A stretch of 64,000 nucleotides of DNA from Anaerolineae bacterium (lineage in GTDB: Bacteria > Chloroflexota > Anaerolineae > Aggregatilineales > UBA2796). The stretch spans positions 30,077 to 94,076 of the forward strand of contig JAHBVJ010000033.1 of assembly GCA_019637615.1 (NCBI GenBank). Reading direction: 5' to 3'. Under the pieces are notes generated by a model. That model worked only from the letters and a program-made list of their open reading frames with translations. It searched no databases and had not been told where the DNA came from. The position numbers were made by a program, and so were the translations under genes. This document shows positions 52,508 to 61,645 of this stretch, one piece after another. Position 1 is the first letter of the stretch. Each line of letters starts with the position of its first letter.

Positions 52508-53416
52508 TTACGGGTTCGGTTTATTCTGCGTCGGCTTTGGCGGCGGATTATTGGACGCTGGCGGTGTGGGCGATGAGGCCGACGATGGCGTTGATGGCGG
52601 CGTTGACGGAGCTGGCGCGCTGGCGGGCTTTGGCGGCGTGGGCGTCCCTGCCGAACTCCCCGCTGGCCCTGAACTGTTGCCACTGTTGTTGCCCGTCACG
52701 ACCGGACTGCCGGATGGAGGCGTGGACGGGTTGGCAGGCGGTGTCGGCAGCAGTGGTTTGGTTGTACGTGGCAAGCTCGGCGCGGTCGGCGGCTTGACTG
52801 TGCCAGTGTTGATCGTGCCGGTATTGATCGTGCCCGTCGAAGCAGGCGATTTGATCTTGTTGTCGGAGATCGGCTCGGCGTTGGGTGGCTTGATCGGATC
52901 GCGGTGTGGTGCGCTGGTGTGGCTTGATTCCGCCACTTTCTCGACCTTTTCCACCGAGACAGGCACAGGCGGCGCGGTGATCGGTTTGATCACGGATTGC
53001 TGTGCAGCCATCGCCTTACGCTTGGCGATCAGATCGTCCAGCGTCTTGCGGAATTCTTCCATCGGCGGCAGGGGTTTGTACAGCAGCAGATCGGCATCGG
53101 CACGGGCGCGGGCATCAGCTTCATCTTCCGGCTTCAAGCGGTAGGCCGTGACCAATACAATCGCCATATGCTTGAGGCGCGGACTCAGCCGCAGCCGTGC
53201 GCCAATATCAGGCCCGCTAACTTCCGGCAAACGAATGTCAAGGATCGCTAGTTCGGGTAAATCGCCGGGTACTTCTCCCCTGTCTACGCTGTCGATCCAC
53301 GCGACGGCTTCCCCGCCGTCTACGAAGGCGACACCCTCGATGCCCCAGATTTCGAACATCGCTAGCAGAACGTCGTAAATATCAGGCTCATCTTCAACTA
53401 CCATCCACGTAGCCAA
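52508..53416 (-). CDS. Response regulator with long Pro/Ser/Thr-rich disordered tail
   Basis: A receiver domain (about residues 1-135: WMVVEDEPDIYDVLLAMF, phospho-Asp in LAILDIRLPEVSG, switch Thr in IVLVTAYRLKPED, Lys in LLLYKPLPPMEE) is followed by about 165 low-complexity residues. This tail includes the tandem TGTINTGTINTGTV and long Pro/Ser/Ala/Asn runs up to the C-terminus, with no known output domain. Start TTG 53416 gives the typical receiver start; ATG 53404 is possible. The tail could be a flexible tether or an interaction surface, or could simply be drift. It is separated from the downstream RR/HK pair by 146 bases. Confidence 0.85.
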   Translation of the reverse strand: MATWMVVEDEPDIYDVLLAMFEIWGIEGVAFVDGGEAVAWIDSVDRGEVPGDLPELAILDIRLPEVSGPDIGARLRLSPRLKHMAIVLVTAYRLKPEDEADARARADADLLLYKPLPPMEEFRKTLDDLIAKRKAMAAQQSVIKPITAPPVPVSVEKVEKVAESSHTSAPHRDPIKPPNAEPISDNKIKSPASTGTINTGTINTGTVKPPTAPSLPRTTKPLLPTPPANPSTPPSGSPVVTGNNSGNSSGPAGSSAGTPTPPKPASAPAPSTPPSTPSSASSPTPPASNNPPPKPTQNKPNP

Positions 53417-53562
53417 GGGTTTGTCTTTCCTTACTTGTGCGTCCGTTCCGTTTGAGACAAGTTTACGCCGGAATCGGGGAAACGCAAATAACGAAGAGAT
53501 ATTGGAACGTCAATATTTCACGCTGGATTGACGGTAGCTAAGACGAAGACGTACCGTGCTCG

Positions 53563-53955
53563 TTACGTGAGGCTGGCGTCCGTCGTCGCGTGGTGCAGCG
53601 CGTTATTCACGACGTGATAGAGTAGTTCCTCGTCAAATGGTTTATTCAAGTAGGCGCTAGGTCGCGTAGTCTCTGCGCGTTGCTTGGTGGCAGCGTCTGC
53701 AAACGCGGTCAGATAAATGATCGGGATTGTCAGCTCATACTGACTGCGTAATAAGCTTGCCGTCTCGATGCCGTCTAGTTCTCCTTTTAGCCCCACATCC
53801 ATCAAAATTACGTCGGGTTGCATCTTGGTTGCCAGCCCGATGGCTTCTTGCCCGTTGCTGACGACGCCGACAACTTCATGCCCTTTACGCCGCATCTTAT
53901 TTCTGATGTCAAGTGCTACGATGCTTTCGTCTTCTACGATCAGAATTTTTGCCAT
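53563..53955 (-). CDS. Single-domain response regulator paired with the HWE/HisKA_2 kinase
   Basis: This 130-residue receiver has AKILIVEDESIVALDIRNKM, phospho-Asp in VILMDVGLKGELDGIE, a Thr switch in PIIYLTAFAD and Lys in SAYLNKPFDEELL. It follows the HisKA_2 kinase by 18 bases and is very likely its direct partner. It is clearly paralogous to the receiver at the start of the kinase at 57982-59904 (same ILIVEDESIVALDI start). It lacks an output domain, so it acts by protein contact. Confidence 0.92.
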   Translation of the reverse strand: MAKILIVEDESIVALDIRNKMRRKGHEVVGVVSNGQEAIGLATKMQPDVILMDVGLKGELDGIETASLLRSQYELTIPIIYLTAFADAATKQRAETTRPSAYLNKPFDEELLYHVVNNALHHATTDASLT

Positions 53956-53973
53956 GTTGTCCTTCGTAAGCTG

Positions 53974-56007
53974 CTATGTACGCGCACCCGCCTTCAGGCG
54001 CTTGTTTCTAGGCGTTGACACGAATTCGCTTTCTTTCGGCAATGCGAACCTTATTTCGAATGTTGTTCCGCCGGTTTGCAATAGCCCGATAGTCGCGTTC
54101 AATTGACCAGCAAGGCTAGTCACAAGTTGCAGACCCAACGATTCCGTCTTGTGTACGTTCAATCCTTCAGGGAAGCCAACCCCGTCATCGCGCACGATGA
54201 TAGTATGTAACCCGTTCGAGTCTGTCCGCAAATTGACCATTACTTTACCGTGGCGTTCATCGGGGAAGGCGTGTTTGAGCGCGTTCGACACCAGTTCATT
54301 GATGATCAATCCGCACGGGATCGCCATATCGATGTCCAGATAGACGGCATCGGCGGTGATTTCCAACTGCACCTTATCTTGGTCGATAACATATGAACGG
54401 AACAGCCTGCCCACCAATTCATGCACGTATTCGGCAAAATCGATGCGCGCCAGATCATGCGATTGATACAGGCGCTCGTGTACCAGCGCCATCGAGCGCA
54501 CGCGGTTCTGACTTTCCCTGAATAGTTGATTGGCGTGATCATCATCGGTATAGCCAGCTTGCAACGCCAGCAAGCTCGAAATCACTTGCAGGTTATTCTT
54601 GACGCGGTGATGGATTTCCCGCAGCAGCACTTCTTTTTCGCGCAGCGACGCCTTGATGCGCTCTTCCGCCCGCACTTGCTCGGTAATGTCGCGCAGGCTG
54701 CACACAAAGCCGGATAGTTCGCCCGCCGTGTACATCGCCGCCAGCGCCATGCCCGCGTTGAATGTCGTCTCGTCTTTGCGCTGCGCCACGATCTCCACAC
54801 GTTTGGTAAGCCCCTCGGTGAGCGAGGCGTGTAGAAGTTTATTGGTCGCCTCTACCGACTTGGCTTCGGCAAGCCGCTTCAACGGCTGGCTGATGATCTC
54901 ACGCTCGTTGTACTCGAACATGTCGTAGAAAGCGGGGTTGCAAAGCTCAATCGTGCCATCCGACCCCAGTAGCAGAATACCATCCGGGCTGTTGTTGAGG
55001 ATTGCTTCCGCGCGTTCTTTCGTCTTTTGTAATTCGATGGTGCGTGCATAGACAGCCTGTGATAGGCTTTCCGAATGCGCTTCCAATTCGTGGTAGAGGC
55101 GTGCATTTTGGATCGCGTTCGCTAACTGATCCGCCAGCGTTTGCAGACGAGTGACGTCTTCTTCATTGAAAGCCGCTAGATCAACACTCTGGATCAGGAT
55201 GCCGCCGATCACTTTCGCCCGTGAAATCAGCGGCAGCACTACAATCGAGCGTGAATCCGCCAAGATGGTGCGGTCATCATTCACTTCTGCCGCCAAAACG
55301 TCTGAAACCACCAACGGCTGACCTTTTATCAGACATTGGCTGACCAACGAGGCACCGGGCACCTTCAGACGTTGATATTTTTTCGGGACGCTTGGCTCTA
55401 GCCCGCTGCTGCTCGCCATTAGCGCAGCGACGTTAGGATTTTCTTTGCTCAAGAGAAATAAGCTCACCGCGTGGAACCCAAGATTTCCCCGAATCAGGTT
55501 CACCGAGGCCGTGAGGAATTTATTCAGGTTTAAGGTTGAGGTTGCCACGCGCGAGACCTCAGCCGAGGTTTGCAGCCACAAATTGTAGCGTACCAGAGTC
55601 CGCTGGAGCGCGCCCCGAATGCGTTCTTGTTCGTTCAAGATGATGGCTTCACGCGCCTGTGTATACCCTTGCATCAGCGCCGTGGAGTAAGCGTTGATAG
55701 TTACCACCGCGTTCGGCTGGTCTTCGCACGGAATCCAGAGATGACAGGCTTCGTTGAGACCGGTCACTACCTTGAGCACCGCCTCCAAGCTCAAGCCCTG
55801 TTCGGCACGTAACGCTGCGCGTGCCGTGACCTTGCCAAGGTCTTCATCCTGCAAATAACCGAGGAAACTGTCAATCTCGTCAATGGCAATCCGATGGACT
55901 TGGGAAGGTCGTAAATACGAGCGGTGGCTATAAAGAAGATCGTCTAGAGATTTCCGCAAACGGAGCGCCATTGCGTCTCGATGCTCTAGGAAGTGCTGCA
56001 AACTCAT
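53974..56007 (-). CDS. Soluble sensor histidine kinase: helical N-domain, GAF, PAS, HisKA_2, HATPase
   Basis: The helical N-terminal domain (about residues 1-150) includes AIDEIDSFLGYLQDEDLGK and ends with a heptad-like linker. A GAF domain (about 160-310) and PAS (about 335-450: ILNNSPDGILLLGSDGTIELCNPAF) follow. The HisKA_2 phospho-site is LLREIHHRVKNNLQVISSLL, and HATPase_c shows GLIINELVSNALKHAFP. Kinases of this kind usually act on soluble receivers, here the gene 18 bases downstream. The N-domain resembles the small protein encoded just upstream (56128-56619), so the two may interact or be paralogues. No TM helix is present. Confidence 0.92.
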   Translation of the reverse strand: MSLQHFLEHRDAMALRLRKSLDDLLYSHRSYLRPSQVHRIAIDEIDSFLGYLQDEDLGKVTARAALRAEQGLSLEAVLKVVTGLNEACHLWIPCEDQPNAVVTINAYSTALMQGYTQAREAIILNEQERIRGALQRTLVRYNLWLQTSAEVSRVATSTLNLNKFLTASVNLIRGNLGFHAVSLFLLSKENPNVAALMASSSGLEPSVPKKYQRLKVPGASLVSQCLIKGQPLVVSDVLAAEVNDDRTILADSRSIVVLPLISRAKVIGGILIQSVDLAAFNEEDVTRLQTLADQLANAIQNARLYHELEAHSESLSQAVYARTIELQKTKERAEAILNNSPDGILLLGSDGTIELCNPAFYDMFEYNEREIISQPLKRLAEAKSVEATNKLLHASLTEGLTKRVEIVAQRKDETTFNAGMALAAMYTAGELSGFVCSLRDITEQVRAEERIKASLREKEVLLREIHHRVKNNLQVISSLLALQAGYTDDDHANQLFRESQNRVRSMALVHERLYQSHDLARIDFAEYVHELVGRLFRSYVIDQDKVQLEITADAVYLDIDMAIPCGLIINELVSNALKHAFPDERHGKVMVNLRTDSNGLHTIIVRDDGVGFPEGLNVHKTESLGLQLVTSLAGQLNATIGLLQTGGTTFEIRFALPKESEFVSTPRNKRLKAGART

Positions 56008-56127
56008 AGTGGCCCTTCAATTCGTAGCAGCTATCACGGTTAGGACTATTGAAACTAGAAGGGGCATCTATCATAAATGCCCCATCGTGATTAGCTATTC
56101 AGTTAACCAGTTAGGATCAGAGGCAGT

Positions 56128-56619
56128 CTAGCGAGGGTCACTGTCTGCATGATCGGTACTGTGCTCAAGGCTGCGCAGATAGGCGGCTTGTGTCAATTGT
56201 TGTTCATGCCGGACTTCTTGTTCACAGCCATCTATATAGCCTTCGAGAAGAGAGCCGACATACTCATCCGTGACCGTCAGGACAGCGGGGAAGACATTCG
56301 CCTGTGCCGTCGGTACATTTAACCAGACCTTGCGCAACGCAGCGGTGACATTAATGATCGAGCTGTGTCCTAAGCCTTCAAAAGCGAGCTGCTTGCCGTG
56401 TTCCATCACTTCTTGCGCGTCACGCTGCTGGATGAAGCGCTGGAAGGCAGCTACCTCGCGTCGACTTAATTCTTCCAGACGGCGCGGCGCGATATGCATC
56501 CGGTTGGCGAATTTGGTTTCCTGCAAAGCGCGGGAGACGCCCGTGCAAAACAATTCCTGAAAACTGTCCAGCGACGACAGAATCTGTTCGTGGATGATGG
56601 GATCAGCTTGAGTGCTCAT
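56128..56619 (-). CDS. Stand-alone helical sensory-domain protein (RsbR-N-like), unknown function
   Basis: This all-helical protein of 163 residues (LSSLDSFQELFCTGVSRAL, RRLEELSRREVAAFQRFIQQ, and a long C-terminal helix TDEYVGSLLEGYIDGCEQEV) has no catalytic residues that I can see. The spacing of helices, the basic start of the second helix and the QLAFEGLGHSSI turn match the first 130 residues of the downstream HisKA_2 kinase (RAEQGLSLEAVLK). It is therefore probably a detached copy of that sensory domain, similar in style to RsbR/RsbRD N-terminal domains. It lies between a SAM methyltransferase gene (8 bases) and the kinase gene (120 bases), all in one direction. Confidence 0.68.
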   Translation of the reverse strand: MSTQADPIIHEQILSSLDSFQELFCTGVSRALQETKFANRMHIAPRRLEELSRREVAAFQRFIQQRDAQEVMEHGKQLAFEGLGHSSIINVTAALRKVWLNVPTAQANVFPAVLTVTDEYVGSLLEGYIDGCEQEVRHEQQLTQAAYLRSLEHSTDHADSDPR

Positions 56620-56627
56620 CGCCGCCG

Positions 56628-57431
56628 CTATTCCTTGACTAGATACACGCCGTATCCGACCGTTGTTTCACCTTCGGGGAAGAACGCCATATCTTCTTCA
56701 GTCAGCGGTGACTCGACACCGTGCCACTCTTCCATCGAGCGATAGCCCAGTTTGTCGGCTACCCACGGCTTGAACAGGTCGGGATACGTATCCAGACGGC
56801 GCAGATACAGCGCTTCGCCCATGTTCTTGTACAACTCCATGATCCTCCGACCACTCTCGTTGCGGATGTCGGCGGGCTGCAAGTAGAACGCGAGGCAGCT
56901 ATCCTTGCTTGACCAATCGTACAGCGTCTGCGCGATTTTCTTCGTTTCGTCGTCGGATAAGTACATGCTGATGCCCCAGTACACAAACGCTACACGGCGC
57001 TTGTCTCCGAGGATCGCCCGCACATCGGGGCGGTTGAGCAGTTCTTCAGGCTGGCGGCAATCGGCTTGGAAGTAGTGAACATTAGGCGTCCCGCCCAGAA
57101 TTTCGCGCCCATACTCGACGCACACGGGATCACGGTCAGAGTAGATGACGGTCGTACCCGGCGCGACGGCAGTATGCAGGTGATCCGTGGTGGGCAGCCC
57201 CGACGCGAAATCGATGATGGTGTCGTAACCGCGCTCGTGGGTTAGTTCATACGCCAGATCGCCTAAGCACCAGCGGAACAGACGCATCAGCTTGGGCAAG
57301 AAGGGCATCATGGTCTTGACACGATCACCCGCTAACCGATCGATCTCGAAATTATGATGTCCGCCTAACAGATAGTCATAAACGCGCCCTGCGTTGGGGA
57401 CGCTGGCATCTACGATAGTTTTTGGTGGCAT
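56628..57431 (-). CDS. SAM-dependent methyltransferase (DUF574 / Methyltransf_19 family)
   Basis: The start VPNAGRVYDYLLGGHHNFEIDR is the diagnostic N-terminal motif of the DUF574 family. The Rossmann fold follows with the SAM loop TIIDFASGLPTTDH, an acidic second strand VIYSDRDPVCVEYG and the YFQADCRQPEEL block. The 267 residues match the family, which is common in Actinobacteria and Chloroflexota and has few proven substrates. It sits directly before the small helical sensor protein gene and the HisKA_2 kinase gene. Link to signalling is by position only. Confidence 0.88.
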   Translation of the reverse strand: MPPKTIVDASVPNAGRVYDYLLGGHHNFEIDRLAGDRVKTMMPFLPKLMRLFRWCLGDLAYELTHERGYDTIIDFASGLPTTDHLHTAVAPGTTVIYSDRDPVCVEYGREILGGTPNVHYFQADCRQPEELLNRPDVRAILGDKRRVAFVYWGISMYLSDDETKKIAQTLYDWSSKDSCLAFYLQPADIRNESGRRIMELYKNMGEALYLRRLDTYPDLFKPWVADKLGYRSMEEWHGVESPLTEEDMAFFPEGETTVGYGVYLVKE

Positions 57432-57671
57432 GACAGGCTCCTTTGATTGCTGTTATGAATCGTCCTATGTGTTCAATAACCGCCACTATAGATCAAAAAT
57501 AAACTAGGATGAAATACAGATTCGTTCGAAAACTGCCGCTCCATAAAATTCATGAAACTTTCGTTTTTGAGGCGGATAGAATGCCCTAGAAGGTCGTGGC
57601 AAGAACGCTATTGTCGCCGTAGCATGACTTAGCGATTCACCTTATGCAGCAAGACCATTGGATGCGATTCC

Positions 57672-57833
57672 GATCATAAACATGATCATAAAGCGGCGGA
57701 AGGATGATCGATAAGGAAAAAGCTGTGCGTGAACCTGATCATAAAAGCCCGCGACGATTGCGCGTGATGATCGGGTTTATGATCGGGAATTGAGCAGCCA
57801 ACCCGATCATATAGGATCAGTTACGCCATGATC
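57672..57833. promoter_or_regulatory. GATC-rich operator-like cluster and inverted repeat
   Basis: Nine GATC sites occur in about 160 bases (first bases 57672, 57684, 57706, 57737, 57769, 57781, 57805, 57815, 57830). Three lie in the same GATCATAAA word. TATGATCGGG at 57778-57787 pairs perfectly with CCCGATCATA at 57802-57811 around a 14-nt loop. The cluster fills much of the 550-base gap 57432-57981 between the methyltransferase start and the hybrid-kinase stop. No gene is seen there. Confidence 0.5.
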
Positions 57834-57981
57834 AGGTGGATGAGGTGGCAGCGCCTTGACAAGCCAAGCCGTCCAGCACCGAGCCATTATACAGTGAATA
57901 GAAAGTATAATCAAGTTAGAACATCCTAACCTCACGAATTTCTCGGTGATTGCGAACACAATCTGTGTCAAGGTGAGTTCG

Positions 57982-59904
57982 TCAGCGCAGCTCACCGGAA
58001 TTTTCACGTTGGATCGCGCCGGCTAGGGTTTCCGCCAGACGGGCAATCGACACTGGTTTCTGAATCCAGTGTTCGATATTGAGTTCCTTAATCTGGGCTT
58101 TGAGTGAATCGGATGCGTAGCCGGACATCACCACGATGGGCAGATGCAGGTTGCGCTTGCGCAGTTCCGTGCAAAGCTCCACACCGCCCAACACAGGCAT
58201 CAGGAGATCGGTAATTACCGCCGAAATTTTGATGCTGTGCTGGTCGTAGACTGCGATGGCTTCGCGCCCGTTCTGAGCAGTCAGGACTTCATAGTCGAGC
58301 AACGACAGCACATCCACGACCGAATCCCGAACGGACTCTTCATCTTCGACCACCAGAACAGTTTCCCGCTTCTGCTTGTCAGAAAATTGGAGATCGTTAT
58401 TGACTACGGCTTCCGGCAAGATTTTGACCGAGGTCAAGCTCGGATAATAAATCTCGAAGGTTGTGCCCACGTCAAGCTGACTATGCACATTGATGAAGCC
58501 GCTATGCTGCTTAACGATGCCATACACCTGTGCCAAGCCTAAGCCGGTGCCTTGCCCGATTGGTTTGGTGGTGAAAAATGGCTCGAAGATATGCGGCAGT
58601 GCTTCCGATGGAATCCCTTCGCCAGTATCCGAAAAGCGTAGACAAATCCACTTGTCTACGTCGAGCGGCACTTTCGATGCCTGTTGTACCCGCTCAAACG
58701 GCATTTGGATGAGTTCAAGCGTCAAATCGCCACCATTGGGCATCGCGTCGCGCGCATTAATCGCAAGGTTCATCATTGTTTGCAGCAGGCGTGTAGAATC
58801 GCCAAGAACGCGATATTCGCGGTCATCGTAGCGCAGTTCAAGTTTGATCGTCTCTGGCAGCACCCGGTCAAGCATTTTAGTGAGTTCGCTGACCACGAGA
58901 CGCAGATCGACAGGTTTCATCTCAACTGGCATCGTCCGACTGAAATCGAGAATCTGATTGACCAGTTCGCTCGCGCGTCTTGACTGTCGATGAATATCCG
59001 AGAGATATTCCTGCGACTTGGACGACATGCCCGCTTCTTTGATCCGCAAGAGTTCTGATTTCAGGATGATCGACGCGAGGATGTTATTGAAGTCATGGGC
59101 GATGCCCGCCGCCAACTGACCTACCGCTGCCAGCCGATCTTGCTGACGCCCGCGTTCCTGTATCTCACGTTCGTGAGTCACCTCGCGGATGGTCAGTACC
59201 CAACTATGCCTGAACGTCGCTATCGTATGCGAGACGGTTTCCGCATCGACTGCATCTGCGATAGCTTCAAACACGCGGGTAGGCAGTTGGGTAGTCACCA
59301 GCTCACGCCATGTACGATCTTCTTTGATGGTCAGCAGTTCCGTCAGCGGACAACCGCCTAAACTGGCGATCACACCGGTGGGTATCACGTCAGCGAGGCA
59401 CTTCAGATACTCGTACCCGCGCGGATTCGCCATCACCAGATAGCCACGTGAGTCGATCAGACAAACGCCATCCGGGACGCGCTGAAAAACTTGCTCGAAC
59501 TGCGCTTTTTGGAGACGCAGCTTATTTTCTAGTTCAGATTTGTGTAGCGCAACTTCAAGGGTAGTCCGCAAATCGCTTTGTTCGAACGGCTTGACGATAT
59601 AGCCAAACGGCCCTGTTTGCAGGGCGCGTTGGAGTGTTTTATCGTCTGCATAAGCAGTTACAAAGACAACAGGCACATCGAGATGGGTGCGGATTTCGTT
59701 GGCGGCTTGGATGCCATCCATTTTACCCTTCAAATGAATATCCATTAGCAAAATATCTGGCTGCGTTTGTTTAGCCAGCGTAACGGCATCTTCACCCGTG
59801 TCAGAATGACCCACCACATCGTAGCCCATACGCTTGAGTTTCTTAGATATATCAAGCGCAACGATGCTTTCGTCCTCTACGATTAGGATTTTGGTCGAAT
59901 TCAT
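57982..59904 (-). CDS. Hybrid histidine kinase: REC-PAS-HisKA-HATPase-REC
   Basis: This protein of about 640 residues has two receiver domains flanking a kinase core. The first receiver (ILIVEDESIVALDISKKL; phospho-Asp in ILLMDIHLKGKMDG) is followed by PAS (about 140-235). HisKA has its His in GIAHDFNNILAS (NtrB/AtoS style), and HATPase has INARDAMPNGG and GQGTGLGLAQVYG. The C-terminal receiver has VLVVEDEESVRDSV and phospho-Asp in AVITDLLMPVLGG. ATG 59904 is chosen because GGAGA lies upstream at good spacing; an ATG-less longer frame starts at 59931. The first receiver is paralogous to the one at 53563. This is a phosphorelay hub without a visible output domain. Confidence 0.93.
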   Translation of the reverse strand: MNSTKILIVEDESIVALDISKKLKRMGYDVVGHSDTGEDAVTLAKQTQPDILLMDIHLKGKMDGIQAANEIRTHLDVPVVFVTAYADDKTLQRALQTGPFGYIVKPFEQSDLRTTLEVALHKSELENKLRLQKAQFEQVFQRVPDGVCLIDSRGYLVMANPRGYEYLKCLADVIPTGVIASLGGCPLTELLTIKEDRTWRELVTTQLPTRVFEAIADAVDAETVSHTIATFRHSWVLTIREVTHEREIQERGRQQDRLAAVGQLAAGIAHDFNNILASIILKSELLRIKEAGMSSKSQEYLSDIHRQSRRASELVNQILDFSRTMPVEMKPVDLRLVVSELTKMLDRVLPETIKLELRYDDREYRVLGDSTRLLQTMMNLAINARDAMPNGGDLTLELIQMPFERVQQASKVPLDVDKWICLRFSDTGEGIPSEALPHIFEPFFTTKPIGQGTGLGLAQVYGIVKQHSGFINVHSQLDVGTTFEIYYPSLTSVKILPEAVVNNDLQFSDKQKRETVLVVEDEESVRDSVVDVLSLLDYEVLTAQNGREAIAVYDQHSIKISAVITDLLMPVLGGVELCTELRKRNLHLPIVVMSGYASDSLKAQIKELNIEHWIQKPVSIARLAETLAGAIQRENSGELR

Positions 59905-60552
59905 CAAACATTTCTCCGTTGTCTGCTGCATTGTTTAACTCTAAATCAAGCAGAATAAGCCAAGATTCCTCAAGATAACATAACATCTATATACAGGTAG
60001 CGTGTCATTTCATTCCGTTCGCGTCTGAAAGCGCTTGCAATCATCCGCTCAAGACACGAAAAGAGATACATGCGTTTGTGCTTGCCAATGGCTATTTTGT
60101 ATTGCACAAACGTTATCACTGCTAATTTATGAAAATACCATATCTTTTCTCATGCAATGATATATCCGAACTGTGGAGAAAAACCGGACTGCACATGAAA
60201 ATTTCATCAAAACAAAATAACAATACAATTCGTGTGACGGGGCTGTGACAGCTTGGAACCTTGATTGTTCACGTTCAAATCGCCATCTATCGACGATGGC
60301 TGCGTATAATAATATTATACTATTGTATGCTAAACCGTCTGCCTGTGCGAATAAACCAGAAAATGGCGATAGGTGCGTTGAGAGGGTTGGCAACGCTACC
60401 TTAACCGATTTACCTTTTTCATGATAGATCAATTCAAGGCACTTACACGGCCTGGGGCGTTCGTATTGACTGTATAGACCGTCGCAACAGGAGCAGATAG
60501 GTACAATTATAGGTACAATGCAGCTACCTGCTCCCATGAACGCGTAATCGCT
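59905..60552. other. AT-richer non-coding gap with a hairpin and a 12-base direct repeat
   Basis: About 650 bases between the hybrid kinase start and the folD stop, AT-richer than neighbours. A GGAGCAG...CTGCTCC hairpin (60490-60534) encloses two copies of ATAGGTACAAT with a 12-base period. It may be a folD terminator-like structure. A possible 136-residue frame (60127-60537, minus) has no family features and is not accepted. Confidence 0.45.
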
Positions 60553-61452
60553 CTACGCCTTGCTCGGCGTTGCCTCACCAACGATACGTTTGGCTGCCGT
60601 GAGCGTATTCTCTAGCAGCATGGCAATCGTCATCGGCCCGACGCCACCGGGGACAGGGGTGATCATCCCCGCCACCTGCTCGGCCTCTTCGAAATCCACA
60701 TCGCCCACCAACCGCGTGCCGTTCTTGGCGCTCGGATCATCGACACGGTTGATGCCCACGTCGATCACGACCGCTCCCGGTTTGAGCCACGACTGCTTAA
60801 CCATATTGGCACGCCCCACCGCCGCGATCAGCACATCGGCTTGGCGCACTACGCCGGGTAAGTCTTTGGTGCGGCTGTGGCAAACCGTCACTGTCGCATC
60901 GCGGCGCACCAACAGCAGCGCGACTGGCATCCCGACGATATTGCTGCGTCCAAGCACCACCGCATTTGCGCCCGCCAATGGCACTTTCATCTCGTCCAGC
61001 AAACGCATCACGCCTGATGGTGTGGCAGGCACGAAGCTCGGTTCGCGCCCTTTCATCGCCAGTTTGCCGATATTTTCCGGATGAAAGCCGTCTACGTCTT
61101 TATCGATGTTGACCAAGCGCAACACACGCTCCTCATTGAGATGATCAGGCAACGGCAATTGCACCAGAATGCCATGTACATCTTGGCGAATGTTGAGCAC
61201 GTTAATCAGGTCTTCCAATTCCTGTTGAGTGGTCGTGGCGGGCAGTTCAAACCCGAATGACTCGATGCCTGCTTCGGCGCACGCCTTGCGCTTCATCTTG
61301 ACGTATGTGTGTGAAGCCGGATTATCCCCGACCAATACCGCCGCCAAGCCCGGTTTGACGCCTGTCTTGGCGACAAAAGCGGCTGTCTGCTCCTTCACTC
61401 GCTCGCGTATCTGCGCTGCGATTGTCTTACCATCGATCAAAACTGCACCCAT
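60553..61452 (-). CDS. folD: Methylenetetrahydrofolate dehydrogenase / cyclohydrolase
   Basis: This bifunctional cytoplasmic enzyme interconverts 5,10-methylene-, methenyl- and 10-formyl-THF with NADP. The active-site region TYVKMKRKACAEAG contains the catalytic Lys. Further blocks are GILVQLPLPDHLNE, the PATPSGVMRLLDE block and the Rossmann NAVVLGRSNIVGMPVALLL. The C-terminal signature is TPVPGGVGPMTIAMLLENT. ATG 61452 follows GGAGG; an upstream frame start at 61485 is not needed. Its 299 residues are typical. Confidence 0.95.
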   Translation of the reverse strand: MGAVLIDGKTIAAQIRERVKEQTAAFVAKTGVKPGLAAVLVGDNPASHTYVKMKRKACAEAGIESFGFELPATTTQQELEDLINVLNIRQDVHGILVQLPLPDHLNEERVLRLVNIDKDVDGFHPENIGKLAMKGREPSFVPATPSGVMRLLDEMKVPLAGANAVVLGRSNIVGMPVALLLVRRDATVTVCHSRTKDLPGVVRQADVLIAAVGRANMVKQSWLKPGAVVIDVGINRVDDPSAKNGTRLVGDVDFEEAEQVAGMITPVPGGVGPMTIAMLLENTLTAAKRIVGEATPSKA

Positions 61453-61554
61453 AGCTACCTCCGCTAGGGAAAAGCTGATGTCCAAACTAACCTATGCCTA
61501 ATAGTAACGCCTGATCAGTACCGTGATCGAGGTCGTAGGTTCCGTAGCCCTAGC

Positions 61555-61583
61555 TTGCATCCGTATAACATTTGTGCTAATAA
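61555..61583 (+). promoter_or_regulatory. Candidate promoter of the ankyrin-repeat gene
   Basis: TTGCAT, 17 bases, TAATAA. It lies about 60 bases before the ankyrin gene, with a strong AAGGAGG ribosome-binding site at 61634-61640. Confidence 0.5.
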
Positions 61584-61645
61584 TAGAGACGGTTAGTTAC
61601 ACCTGATCTGGTGAAATCAGATGCGAAATGCATAAGGAGGTCGCC

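Noticed and set aside
60127..60537. 136-codon frame on the minus strand in the AT-rich gap before folD
   Set aside because: Odd composition, many Cys/Tyr/Arg without a pattern, no good ribosome-binding site and no recognisable domain.
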